Origin: Thioalkalivibrio sp. XN8 | Lineage (GTDB): Bacteria; Pseudomonadota; Gammaproteobacteria; Steroidobacterales; XN24 | Length of the DNA stretch: 64,000 nucleotides | Assembly: GCF_011058255.1 (NCBI RefSeq) | Contig: NZ_JAALFH010000065.1 | Coordinates: 81,735-145,734, forward strand | Reading direction: 5' to 3' | Shown: positions 20,840-28,349 of the stretch, piece by piece | Layout of the letters: each line of letters opens with the position of its first letter | Numbering within the stretch: position 1 is the stretch's first letter | Notes under the pieces: model-generated | Database searches by the model: none | The model's input: only the letters and a program-made list of their open reading frames with translations | What the model was told of the DNA's origin: nothing | Made by a program: the position numbers and the translations under genes

Positions 20840-23202
20840 CGGACCTCCTCGAAAACCTGGAGCCGCGTACGCAGACCGTCGGACAGCACCAGCTCCGGCT
20901 CGATAGCGGCCGCCGTGGCGGCATCGAAGCGCAGCTCGCCGCTGCGCCCGATGCCCACGACCTGGCCGGAGCGGCGATCGCGCACCAGCGCCACCGGGCT
21001 GCTCGCCACGTCCCAGCTCAGGCGCAGGCCGCCGCCCGGCAGGCGCTCGCCGCCGGCCCGGCTGCCCGGGGCTTCTGCCGCCAGGCCGGGCTCGCCTGCC
21101 GGCAGCCCCCCGCGCGCGCCTTGCAGCGCCACGCCCTGCGGCGTGATCAGCTCGATGCGGTCCAGGGTCGCCGCCTGCGCGGGCGACAGGGGCACGAACC
21201 AGGCGAACTGGCGCTCGGCCGGGTCGGCCGCGTGGGGCACGGCATCGCCGTCGAAGGACAGGTCGAACAGCGCCTCGCCGTCTGCTGTTACGCCGCGGAG
21301 CCGGTTCGGGCCGCCGGCTGCCGGCAGCACCGGCCGCGCCTCCAGCTGGAAAGCGGGATTCAGCTCGACGCCCTGGCTGTCGATCCGCCCCCACACCAGC
21401 AGGCCGGCGGTCTCCGTGCCGCGGTCCGCCAGGGTCTCCCCGCCGTCGCCGCCGACGGCGAGCGGATCGTTGCGGCGCCATTCGAGGATGCCGCGATAGG
21501 TGTAATCGCTGGTCCAGCGCGGGCGACAGTAACCCATGTAATCGAAGTAGCCGGACGGGCCGCGCAGCGAATCGTCGTCGATGTGGTAGCCCGCCTCGCC
21601 GACACCGCCGTCGGCATAGGGATAGGACGCGTCCACGCCGGTGATGTCGTCGCCGCAGGGACTGTGGCTGCGGCCGAGGTTGTGCGCCAGCTCGTGGGCC
21701 ACGGTTTCCGAGGCCCGCGGCAGGTTGTCGTAGGACAGGCCCGTGCGGAACGAGCTGGACGGCGAATTCGGCCGGTAGGCGATGCCGGCCACGGGGATGC
21801 CCGGCACGTCCGGCACGATGCCGTGATAGTAGCGGTCGCCGGCGTTCTCCGCGGTGCGAACGGCCTGCAGGTCGCTCAGCAGTCCCTCGATGTCGTCGAT
21901 GTCGCTCAGGTCACGGTCGGTGACGAAAGGCGTGTCGCGCAACTCCCGCTCGATGGTGTTCACCGGCAGCCACAACCGCGTGTTGGCCAGGAAATCGTCG
22001 ATGTTGTCCGGGAAGATCTGCCCGGTCGCGCTGTGGCGGGTCGCCTGCACCGGGATGAACAGGACCCGCAGCGGCGCCAGTGCCTCGACCGCGATGGGCG
22101 CCTGGCCCGAATCGCGGGGGAAGCGGGTGTTCTCGCGCGAGGCCAGGTTGAGCTCGCCGTCCGGGTCGACCAGGGCCTCCACGGCCAGGCCCGGCTGGAC
22201 CTCGTCGGGCGTCAGCTCGATGTTCCAGGTGAAGTTCTGCGCCGACAGGAAGGGCTCCAGGGGCACGCTGCCCGTGCGGGCCGGCAAGGTCCGCTCCCAC
22301 AGCTGCGTGCCGTCCCGGAACAGCCGCACGCGGACATCGGGTGTCAGCGTGTTGGTCCGCGAGGCGGTCACGATGACCCGCAACAGGCCTTCCCGGCCGG
22401 CCACCGCAGGAATATCGCCCGCTTCCGTCTGGCTGGCCTGGTTGAGCTGCACGCTCTCGATCGACAGCTCGAGCGCCGGGAGCGCCTCGGCCGAGAAGCT
22501 CACGGTCCCGACCCCGGCCAGGCTGGCGCGGACCTCGTTCAGGCCCTCCTGGTCGCCGAGGGTCCAGGCGTCCAGCTGGGCGATGCCGTTGGCACCGCTG
22601 GTGGCGAAGCCGCCGGTGACGGAGCCGCCGCCCTGCACGACCGAGAACTCGACCGTAGCCCCTGCCACCGGGTTGTCGAAGCTGTCGGTGACCAGCACGG
22701 CGGGCGGCTGGGTCACCGGCAGGCCGGCGTCGCCGGCCTGCTGCTGCACGCTCGCCGGAGCGAGCGCCGCGGCGGGACCTGCCGCCGCGGTGGCGGTGAA
22801 ACGCACCTCCCCGGAGGCGCCCTGCGCGGTGGCGACGAGCGAATACTGGCCGGCCTGCGTGCCCAGCACCCAGGAATTCGGGCGTGCCCGGCCGTCCGCG
22901 CCGGTGGTCACCGTGGCGGGCGACACCGAGGCGCCGGCCTGCTCCGGCTGGAAACTGACGCTGACGCCGGCCGCGCCCGCGCCGTTGCCGTCGACGACTC
23001 TGACACCGGGGACCTGCCCGACCGGCTGGCCGACGACGCCGGTGTTGCTGCTACTGCCGTCCGCAACAAGCTGGAGTACCGGCGTGCTGCTGCTGCCGCC
23101 GCCACCGCCGCCGCCGCAAGCCGCCAGCACCAGGGCCGCGGCCAGGGCCGCCAGTCGCGCCGCCAGGCGCCCTCGGGAACGGAACATCGTCGCCTCAGTC
23201 AT
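20836..23202 (-). CDS. Metzincin-type zinc metalloprotease lipoprotein with Ig-like repeats
   Basis: 788 aa. Lipobox LAAC (Cys29) followed by a run of seven glycines (residues 30-36). Residues 40-140 and 145-240 are two Ig-like (bacterial Big-type) repeats, each with a conserved G-A-(D/N)-G turn. Residues 245-375 look like a third beta-sandwich. The protease core runs from about 375 to 580, with the zinc motif HELAHNLGRSH (503-513) and a Met-turn candidate in FDYMGYC (M556). A C-terminal domain (597-788) recurs as the separate lipoprotein encoded next. The ATG at 23202 is preceded by AGAGGTGA. Predicted to be a surface- or periplasm-anchored endopeptidase; the substrate is unknown. Confidence 0.85.
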   Translation of the reverse strand: MTEATMFRSRGRLAARLAALAAALVLAACGGGGGGGSSSTPVLQLVADGSSSNTGVVGQPVGQVPGVRVVDGNGAGAAGVSVSFQPEQAGASVSPATVTTGADGRARPNSWVLGTQAGQYSLVATAQGASGEVRFTATAAAGPAAALAPASVQQQAGDAGLPVTQPPAVLVTDSFDNPVAGATVEFSVVQGGGSVTGGFATSGANGIAQLDAWTLGDQEGLNEVRASLAGVGTVSFSAEALPALELSIESVQLNQASQTEAGDIPAVAGREGLLRVIVTASRTNTLTPDVRVRLFRDGTQLWERTLPARTGSVPLEPFLSAQNFTWNIELTPDEVQPGLAVEALVDPDGELNLASRENTRFPRDSGQAPIAVEALAPLRVLFIPVQATRHSATGQIFPDNIDDFLANTRLWLPVNTIERELRDTPFVTDRDLSDIDDIEGLLSDLQAVRTAENAGDRYYHGIVPDVPGIPVAGIAYRPNSPSSSFRTGLSYDNLPRASETVAHELAHNLGRSHSPCGDDITGVDASYPYADGGVGEAGYHIDDDSLRGPSGYFDYMGYCRPRWTSDYTYRGILEWRRNDPLAVGGDGGETLADRGTETAGLLVWGRIDSQGVELNPAFQLEARPVLPAAGGPNRLRGVTADGEALFDLSFDGDAVPHAADPAERQFAWFVPLSPAQAATLDRIELITPQGVALQGARGGLPAGEPGLAAEAPGSRAGGERLPGGGLRLSWDVASSPVALVRDRRSGQVVGIGRSGELRFDAATAAAIEPELVLSDGLRTRLQVFEEVR

Positions 23203-23292
23203 CCAGTCTCACCTCTTGCTGCGCGCCTCGCCCTGCGGGAATGAGACACGGGCGCGTCCATTTTGGTTCGTTTGGCGGGCACACGGGGATTC

Positions 23293-23319
23293 ATCCCCGG
23301 GGCGCCCGGCCCCGGGGAT
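23293..23319. repeat. Perfect 11-bp inverted repeat in intergenic region
   Basis: Arms 23293-23303 and 23309-23319 are perfectly complementary (ATCCCCGGGGC and its complement) around a 5-nt loop. The preceding GGGGAT (23285-23290) can pair alternatively with the first arm. It lies between the phosphoribosyltransferase stop and the metzincin start. There is no T-tract on either strand, so it is not a typical intrinsic terminator. Confidence 0.6.
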
Positions 23320-23356
23320 TATATCGGCAGCAGGCGGCAGGACCTGACCGCCGCGG

Positions 23357-24007
23357 TCAGGCCGGCTCGGCCACCCCGCGCAGCTGGCGGCGGACCTCCT
23401 CGTCCGAGACCTCGCCGAAGTCCTGGTACCAGGCGCCGACGGCGAAGAAGGGCTCCGGGGTCGCCAGGCAGACGACCTCGTCGGCGGCAGCCTCGAGCCG
23501 CTCGACGACTTCCGGCGGCGCGACGGCTATCGCAGCCACCACTCGCTCCGGGCCCAGCTGCCGGACCGCTTCGATGGCCGCTTCCATGCTGGCGCCCGTG
23601 GCGACACCGTCATCGACCAGCACCACGGTGCGGTGCGCCAGGGAGGGGCGGGCGCGGTCACCGCGATACAGCCGCTCGCGGCGCTCCAGTTCCCTGGTTG
23701 CCATCGACACCACTTCCTCCAGCGCGTCACGCCCGATCGCCGCGCGGCGCAGCACGTCGGGGTTCAGCACGCGGATGCCGCCGCTGGCGATCGCACCCAT
23801 GGCCAGCTCGGGATTGAACGGCACGCCCAGCTTGCGAATGTTGAGCACGTCCAGCGGCGCCTCGAGCGCCCGGGCGATCTCGGCGGCGACCGGCACGCCG
23901 CCCCGCGGCAGGCCCAGCACGATGACGTCGCGACCCTGGTATTCGTCCACCAGCAGCGCGGCCAGCGCGCGACCGGCGGTCCTGCGATCCGGGATGGGGA
24001 GTCTCAC
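23357..24007 (-). CDS. Phosphoribosyltransferase-family protein (type I PRTase fold)
   Basis: 216 aa. Seen: VLGLPRGGVPVAAEIA at the N-terminus and the PRPP-binding loop VVLVDDGVATGASM. The family is annotated as predicted phosphoribosyltransferase; its substrate is generally unknown, and homologues are often fused to or adjacent to an alpha/beta hydrolase. Here a hydrolase gene lies divergently 111 bp away. The GTG at 24007 is chosen because GGAGGTG precedes it by 5 nt; the open frame continues 1 kb upstream but runs antisense through the hydrolase gene. The upstream gap holds the short palindrome CCAAGCTTGG (24036-24045). Confidence 0.85.
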   Translation of the reverse strand: MRLPIPDRRTAGRALAALLVDEYQGRDVIVLGLPRGGVPVAAEIARALEAPLDVLNIRKLGVPFNPELAMGAIASGGIRVLNPDVLRRAAIGRDALEEVVSMATRELERRERLYRGDRARPSLAHRTVVLVDDGVATGASMEAAIEAVRQLGPERVVAAIAVAPPEVVERLEAAADEVVCLATPEPFFAVGAWYQDFGEVSDEEVRRQLRGVAEPA

Positions 24008-24118
24008 GGCACACCTCCGGTGTAGAGGGCTCATCCCAAGCTTGGACCCTCCGGCACCAAAAAGACAGGTCGCCGGGGCGCAATCGGCCGGCGCGGCGCC
24101 TGATGCCATAATCGCGGC

Positions 24119-25045
24119 ATGGCGAAGCGCATCCTGGTCCTGGCCCTGGTCGCAACAGCACTGCTTGCCGCGGGTGGCGCGTGGTGGGTCGCCGACCTCT
24201 CGCGTCCCCGCCACGAGGCCTTCGTGGAGCGCCGCGGCACCCTGGTCTCGGCCGTGAGCGAGCCGGCGGAAATGCATCCCGGCGGGTACCTCAGCCAGGG
24301 TTACACGCTGCGCGCCGATTCCGGCCTGGCGGTGGATATCCGCGTGTTGCGGCCGGCAACGGCGCCAGGGCCGCTGCCGGTGCTCGTGCTGCTGGGCGGG
24401 CACCGCACCGGCCGCGATGCCGTCCGGGTCCTGGGTGACCCGGGCGACGCGGTGATGGTGGCGCTCGATTACCCCTATCGCGGGCCCAACCCGGTCCGGT
24501 CGGTCGCAAGCTTCCTGGGCAGCCTCGAGGACGTGCAGCGGGCGCTGCTCGACACGCCGCCGGCCGCGTCCCTGGTGCTCGACTGGCTGGCCGACACGGC
24601 GTGGGCGGACACCGGCCGCGCGGAGCTCGTCGGGGTCAGCTTCGGGGTGCCGTTCGCGGCGGTCGCCGGGGGGCTGGACCCGCGATTCCGCCGCGTCTGG
24701 CTGATCCATGGCGGCGCCAACAACCGCGGCTGGATCGAGCACAACCTCCGCCGGCGCATCGAGCCTGCGTGGCTGGGAAGCGTGAGCGCGACGCTGGTGC
24801 ACCTGCTGGTCTACGGCAGCTCCTTCGAGACCGAGGAGTGGGTGGCGCGCATTGCGCCGCGGCCGGTAGTCGTCATCGGCGCGCGCGACGACGAGCTGCT
24901 GCCCGAACACAAAGTGCAGGCTCTCTATGAGGCCGCCGGCCAGCCCAAGGAGCTGCTCTGGACCGCGGGCGGGCACATCGATACGGACCGCCCGGAACTG
25001 GTGCAGGCGCTGCTGGCAATCGTGCGGGCGCGGCTGGCGCAATAG
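24119..25045 (+). CDS. Membrane-anchored alpha/beta hydrolase
   Basis: 308 aa with an N-terminal hydrophobic anchor or uncleaved signal (residues 5-24). Triad candidates: Ser in GVSFG, Asp in IGARDDE, His in AGGHID. The dienelactone-hydrolase/acetyl-esterase-like fold can be assigned, but the substrate cannot. CATAAT (24107-24112) lies 6 nt before the ATG and no ribosome-binding site is visible between them, so the transcript may be leaderless. It is divergent from the phosphoribosyltransferase gene, a partner this hydrolase class often has. Confidence 0.75.
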   Translation: MAKRILVLALVATALLAAGGAWWVADLSRPRHEAFVERRGTLVSAVSEPAEMHPGGYLSQGYTLRADSGLAVDIRVLRPATAPGPLPVLVLLGGHRTGRDAVRVLGDPGDAVMVALDYPYRGPNPVRSVASFLGSLEDVQRALLDTPPAASLVLDWLADTAWADTGRAELVGVSFGVPFAAVAGGLDPRFRRVWLIHGGANNRGWIEHNLRRRIEPAWLGSVSATLVHLLVYGSSFETEEWVARIAPRPVVVIGARDDELLPEHKVQALYEAAGQPKELLWTAGGHIDTDRPELVQALLAIVRARLAQ

Positions 25046-25083
25046 CGCTGCCGCACGCGGCCCGGACCTGCGGAAACTCCCTA

Positions 25084-25112
25084 GCGACAAGGGCGCCGGC
25101 AGGACCTATCTT
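25084..25112 (+). promoter_or_regulatory. Promoter-like element of the candidate ncRNA
   Basis: GCGACA (25084-25089) and TATCTT (25107-25112) are separated by exactly 17 bp. Transcription would begin near 25118-25121, at the 5' edge of the first long helix of the structured region. Confidence 0.45.
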
Positions 25113-25117
25113 GAGGC

Positions 25118-25394
25118 TGCACACGGACGAGCCCGAAGGCAGTGCGCAGCCCGGCAAGGCGCCGGCAGCAAGGTTCCAGTCGAACCCGTCGCGCATGGAA
25201 GACCTGGGGCGCCCAGCGCCGGCTCGTCCGCGGCAACGGTGCACGGCCATGCGCCCGGAACCGCGCCGAGGAAAGCCGCGAAGCGGCCTCTGGCGCACCG
25301 CGGAACAGTCCGCGACAAGGTATCCAGGTGTGCTGCATGGGGACCGCACACCGCGAGCGAAAGGGGTCGGTCTGCCGGCCCCTTTCTTTTTGCG
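25118..25394 (+). ncRNA. Candidate structured non-coding RNA upstream of slyX
   Basis: The gap between the hydrolase and slyX (25046-25435, 390 bp) has no convincing coding frame but strong secondary structure. 25124-25133 pairs perfectly over 10 bp with 25221-25230, extended by TGCAC/GTGCA (25118-25122 with 25239-25243). Enclosed hairpins include GGTTC/GAACC and CTGGG/CCCAG. Downstream, TGCGCC (25250-25255) pairs with GGCGCA (25292-25297) around a GCCGC-GAA-GCGGC hairpin (25275-25287); then come CGCGGA/TCCGCG and GGTGTGC/GCACACC hairpins and finally a terminator. Nine GGA triplets occur. I could not match it to RNase P RNA, tmRNA, 6S, SRP RNA or the cobalamin riboswitch. A slyX leader or attenuator is an alternative. 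Confidence 0.45.
25361..25394 (+). terminator. Intrinsic terminator before slyX
   Basis: A 10-bp stem (AAGGGGTCGG with CCGGCCCCTT, one G-U pair, loop TCTG) is followed by TCTTTTT. It ends whatever is transcribed from 25046-25360; slyX starts 41 bp later. Confidence 0.8.
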
Positions 25395-25435
25395 GCTGCG
25401 GTACGCTGGCGGCCACTTTGCCGGAGCTTCAGCCC

Positions 25436-25657
25436 ATGCAGGACAGCGACCGCCACGCCGCGCGCCTCGAGGACATCGAACTCAAGCTCGCCTACCTGGA
25501 GCGCAGCAACCAGGAACTCAGCGACGTGATGTACGCGCAGCAACAGGTCATCGACCGCTTGCAGTCCCGGCTCGCGCGCCTGGCCGACCGGCTCGAGGCC
25601 CTCGAGCAGCGGCCGCGCGACTACGCCTCAGAAGACGAGACGCCGCCGCACTACTGA
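25436..25657 (+). CDS. slyX: SlyX family coiled-coil protein
   Basis: 73-aa, highly charged coiled-coil protein of the SlyX family (function unknown). Seen: heptad-rich LEDIELKLAYLERSNQELSD and a C-terminus ending PPHY, the family hallmark. The frame is open upstream, but the ATG at 25436 opens the conserved part and falls after the terminator. The last 7 bp overlap the convergent ABC-F gene. Confidence 0.9.
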   Translation: MQDSDRHAARLEDIELKLAYLERSNQELSDVMYAQQQVIDRLQSRLARLADRLEALEQRPRDYASEDETPPHY

Positions 25658-27573
25658 GCCTGCTGCGCCTGCCCGCCGGCCAGCTGCTCCTGGAGCGCCT
25701 CCAGTTCCAGCCAGCGCTCGGCCAGCCGGTCGTGTTCCGCCTGGCGCTCGGCCAGCCGGTCGAGCACCGGCTGGGTCCGCTCCCAGGCCTGGGCATAGAA
25801 GTCCGGCGCCGCCAGCGCCGCTTCGAGGGCGGCGATCTCCGCCTCCAGCGTCTCGATGCGGTCCGGCAGGCCGTCGAGTTCGCGCTGGTCCTTGTAGCTC
25901 AGCTTGCGCGCCCGCGGCTCCATTCTCGCGGCAGCGGGCGGCGCGTCGCCGGCGGCCCGGGCCGCCTTCGGCGCATCCATCTGCGCCAGCTCGCGCCCGC
26001 GGCGCAGCCAGTCGCTGTACCCGCCCGCATACTCTACGATCCGCCCGCCCGGCTCGAACACCAGGATCTTGTCCACCACGTTGTCGAGGAACTCGCGGTC
26101 GTGGCTGACCACGATCAGGGTGCCGCGGTACTGCGCCAGACGGTCCTCCAGCACCTCCAGCGTCTCCACGTCGAGATCGTTGGTGGGCTCGTCCAGCACC
26201 AGCAGGTTGCTGGGCCGGGTGAACAGTTTCGCCAGCACCACGCGGTTGCGCTCGCCGCCGGAGAGCGAGGCGACCGGCGTCAGCGCGCGCTTGGCGGTGA
26301 ACAGGAAGCCGCGCAGGTAGCCGACGACGTGCTGGGACTTGCCGTTGATGGTCACGTAATCGCGGCCGTCGCCGACGTTCTCGGCCACGCTCCTGGCCGG
26401 GTCCAGCACGCCGCGCATCTGGTCGAACCAGGCCAGCTCGAGGTTGGTGCCGTGTTTCACCGTCCCCGCCTGCGGCTCCAGCTCGCCCAGCAGGAGCCGC
26501 AGCAGTGTGCTCTTGCCGACGCCGTTGTTGCCGACCAGGCCGATGCGCTCGCCGCGCATGATCTTCAGGTCCAGGCCCTCGATGATGGGCGTCGGGCCGA
26601 AGCCGAAACACAGGTTCTTCGCCTGGACGACCTTGCGGCCCGAGAGCTCGGCCTCGCCGATGCTGATGCGGGCCGTGCCGGGCCGCCGGATGCGCTGCCC
26701 CGCCACCTCCCGCATGGACTCGAGCGCGCGGACCCGGCCCTCGTTGCGGGTGCGCCGGGCCTTGATGCCCTGGCGGATCCAGGCCTCCTCCTCGGCCAGC
26801 TTCTTGTCGAACTCGCTGTTGCGCCGGTCCTCCTCCTCGATCGCCTCGGCCTTGCGCCGCAGGTACTGGCGGTAGTCTCCCGGCCAGCTCACCAGCTTGC
26901 CCCGGTCGATCTCGACGATGCGGGTGGCGAGGCGCTGCAGGAAAGCGCGATCGTGGGTGATGAACAGCACGGCGCCGGGCCAGCTGGCGATGCGCTGCTC
27001 CAGCCACTGGATCGACGAGAGGTCGAGATGATTGGTGGGCTCGTCGAGCAGCAGCAGCTCTGGGTTGCTGACCAGGGCCCGGGCCAGCGACACCCGCCGG
27101 CGCCAGCCGCCGGACAGCTCGCCGAGCCGCTGCTCGCCCGGCAGCTGCAGGTCGCTGAGCACCGTGTCCACGCGCCGCTCCAGGTGCCAGCCGTCGATGG
27201 CGTCGATGCGCCGATGCAGGGTTTCCAAAGCCTGCAGGCCGTGGGGGTCGAGTTCGGCCGCCGCCAGGCGCTGGTATTCCTCCACCAGCGCGCGCACCGT
27301 GGCCAGTCCCGCCGTCACCGCTTCGCGGACCGTCAGGTGGAGCTCGTCCGGCAGGGCCTGCTCCAGGCGGCTGACGCGCAGGTCCGAGCGCGCCAGGATC
27401 TCGCCCTCGTCAGGCTGCAGGGCGCCCGAAACCAGCTTCAGCAGGGAAGTCTTGCCGGCGCCGTTGCGCCCGATCAGGCAGACTCGCTCGCCTGGCTCGA
27501 TCACGAAATCGGCGCCGGCCAGGATCACCTGGTCGCCGAAGCGGAGCGAGAGCTGGTCGAAGCGAAGGAGCAT
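25651..27573 (-). CDS. uup: ABC-F family ATP-binding protein (Uup-like)
   Basis: 640-aa soluble protein with two ABC cassettes and no membrane segments. First cassette: Walker A GRNGAGKTS, signature LSGGWRRRVSLA, Walker B LLLDEPTNHLD. Second cassette: GNNGVGKST, LSGGERNRVVLA, LVLDEPTNDLD. Between them is the charged inter-cassette linker; a C-terminal coiled coil (residues 570-640) is the Uup hallmark. ABC-F proteins act on ribosomes or, for Uup, have been linked to DNA structure maintenance. A TAGAAT box lies 37 bp upstream in the gap shared with yceH. Confidence 0.92.
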   Translation of the reverse strand: MLLRFDQLSLRFGDQVILAGADFVIEPGERVCLIGRNGAGKTSLLKLVSGALQPDEGEILARSDLRVSRLEQALPDELHLTVREAVTAGLATVRALVEEYQRLAAAELDPHGLQALETLHRRIDAIDGWHLERRVDTVLSDLQLPGEQRLGELSGGWRRRVSLARALVSNPELLLLDEPTNHLDLSSIQWLEQRIASWPGAVLFITHDRAFLQRLATRIVEIDRGKLVSWPGDYRQYLRRKAEAIEEEDRRNSEFDKKLAEEEAWIRQGIKARRTRNEGRVRALESMREVAGQRIRRPGTARISIGEAELSGRKVVQAKNLCFGFGPTPIIEGLDLKIMRGERIGLVGNNGVGKSTLLRLLLGELEPQAGTVKHGTNLELAWFDQMRGVLDPARSVAENVGDGRDYVTINGKSQHVVGYLRGFLFTAKRALTPVASLSGGERNRVVLAKLFTRPSNLLVLDEPTNDLDVETLEVLEDRLAQYRGTLIVVSHDREFLDNVVDKILVFEPGGRIVEYAGGYSDWLRRGRELAQMDAPKAARAAGDAPPAAARMEPRARKLSYKDQRELDGLPDRIETLEAEIAALEAALAAPDFYAQAWERTQPVLDRLAERQAEHDRLAERWLELEALQEQLAGGQAQQAQ

Positions 27574-27608
27574 CGGGACGGCACACGGATGTAGCGGAAC
27601 GGACCGTG

Positions 27609-27615
27609 TATTCTA
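27609..27615. promoter_or_regulatory. Divergent -10 element between the ABC-F gene and yceH
   Basis: TATTCTA reads as TATTCT on the plus strand (toward yceH) and TAGAAT on the minus strand (toward the ABC-F gene). The same 7-mer recurs ahead of pdxH (29768) and the 158-aa protein gene (32579). No good -35 is seen. Confidence 0.35.
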
Positions 27616-27695
27616 ACGTGCCGGGCTGCCGGCCACCGCTGGGAATGGCGCCGCCGGTACCCGGCGCCGACCGCCACAGACCTTGGAGCCGAATC

Positions 27696-28349
27696 GTGAG
27701 AACAGAGCTTACGCCGCTGGAAGCGCGAGTCATCGGGTGCCTGATCGAAAAGGAGATCACCACCCCGGACCAGTACCCCCTGACGCTGAATGCCCTTCTC
27801 GCCGCCTGCAACCAGAAGAGCAATCGCGATCCCGTGCTGGAACTCGACGCCGCCACCGTCCAGGACGTGGTGGACGGCCTGATGAAAAAACACCTGGTAA
27901 CAGATCGCAGCGGCGGCATGGGCGGCCGGGTCACGCGTTACCGGCAGCGTTTCTGCAACTCCCATTTCGGCCAACTGCAGCTCAGCCCCGCCGAGGTCGC
28001 CATCGTGTGCGAGCTGCTGCTGCGCGGCCCGCAGACGCCCGGCGAGCTGCGCACCCGCGGCGCGCGCCTGGCGCCCCTGCGCGACGTTGCGGAGGTCGAG
28101 ACCGCGCTGGAACACCTGGCGGCGCGCGAGGAGCCGCTGGTCGCCTCGCTGCCCCGCCAGCCCGGCAAGCGTGAGCATCGCTGGCAGCAACTGTTCACCG
28201 GGGCGACGGAACCGCCCCGGGAAGAGCCAGCCGTGCGAGCGCCCGACCGCGGCGAGACCGGCCTGGAAGCGCGTCTCGCCGCGCTCGAGACGGAAGTGGC
28301 CCGCCTGCGTGCCCGCCTCGACGCGGTGCTGCCGGGAGACGGGTCTTGA
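27696..28349 (+). CDS. yceH: YceH family protein (DUF480)
   Basis: 217 aa. The N-terminal two-thirds is the DUF480 tandem winged-helix unit: LEARVIGCLIEKEITTPDQYPLT, the ALLAACNQKSNR block and the CNSHFGQLQL second repeat. The C-terminal 35 residues form a coiled coil (LAALETEVARLRARL). Function unknown. The GTG start at 27696 follows TGGAGC and directly precedes the conserved RTELTPLE; the 30 open codons upstream are not conserved-looking. The stop overlaps the TTG of the following gene (TTGA). Confidence 0.9.
   Translation: MRTELTPLEARVIGCLIEKEITTPDQYPLTLNALLAACNQKSNRDPVLELDAATVQDVVDGLMKKHLVTDRSGGMGGRVTRYRQRFCNSHFGQLQLSPAEVAIVCELLLRGPQTPGELRTRGARLAPLRDVAEVETALEHLAAREEPLVASLPRQPGKREHRWQQLFTGATEPPREEPAVRAPDRGETGLEARLAALETEVARLRARLDAVLPGDGS

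Noticed and set aside
25170-25200. tRNA T-arm-like GGTTC/GAACC hairpin
   Set aside because: The loop is 5 nt rather than 7, and no acceptor, D or anticodon arms can be folded around it.
25046-25435. RNase P RNA, tmRNA, 6S RNA, SRP RNA or cobalamin riboswitch in the slyX upstream region
   Set aside because: GAGGAAAG and GCAACGGT fragments resemble parts of RNase P RNA and cobalamin riboswitches, but the required partner elements, spacing and length are absent.
25111-27594. An 827-codon plus-strand frame spanning the ncRNA region and running antisense to the ABC-F gene
   Set aside because: Antisense to a clear ABC-F gene; its 5' part crosses a strong terminator and overlaps the structured region.
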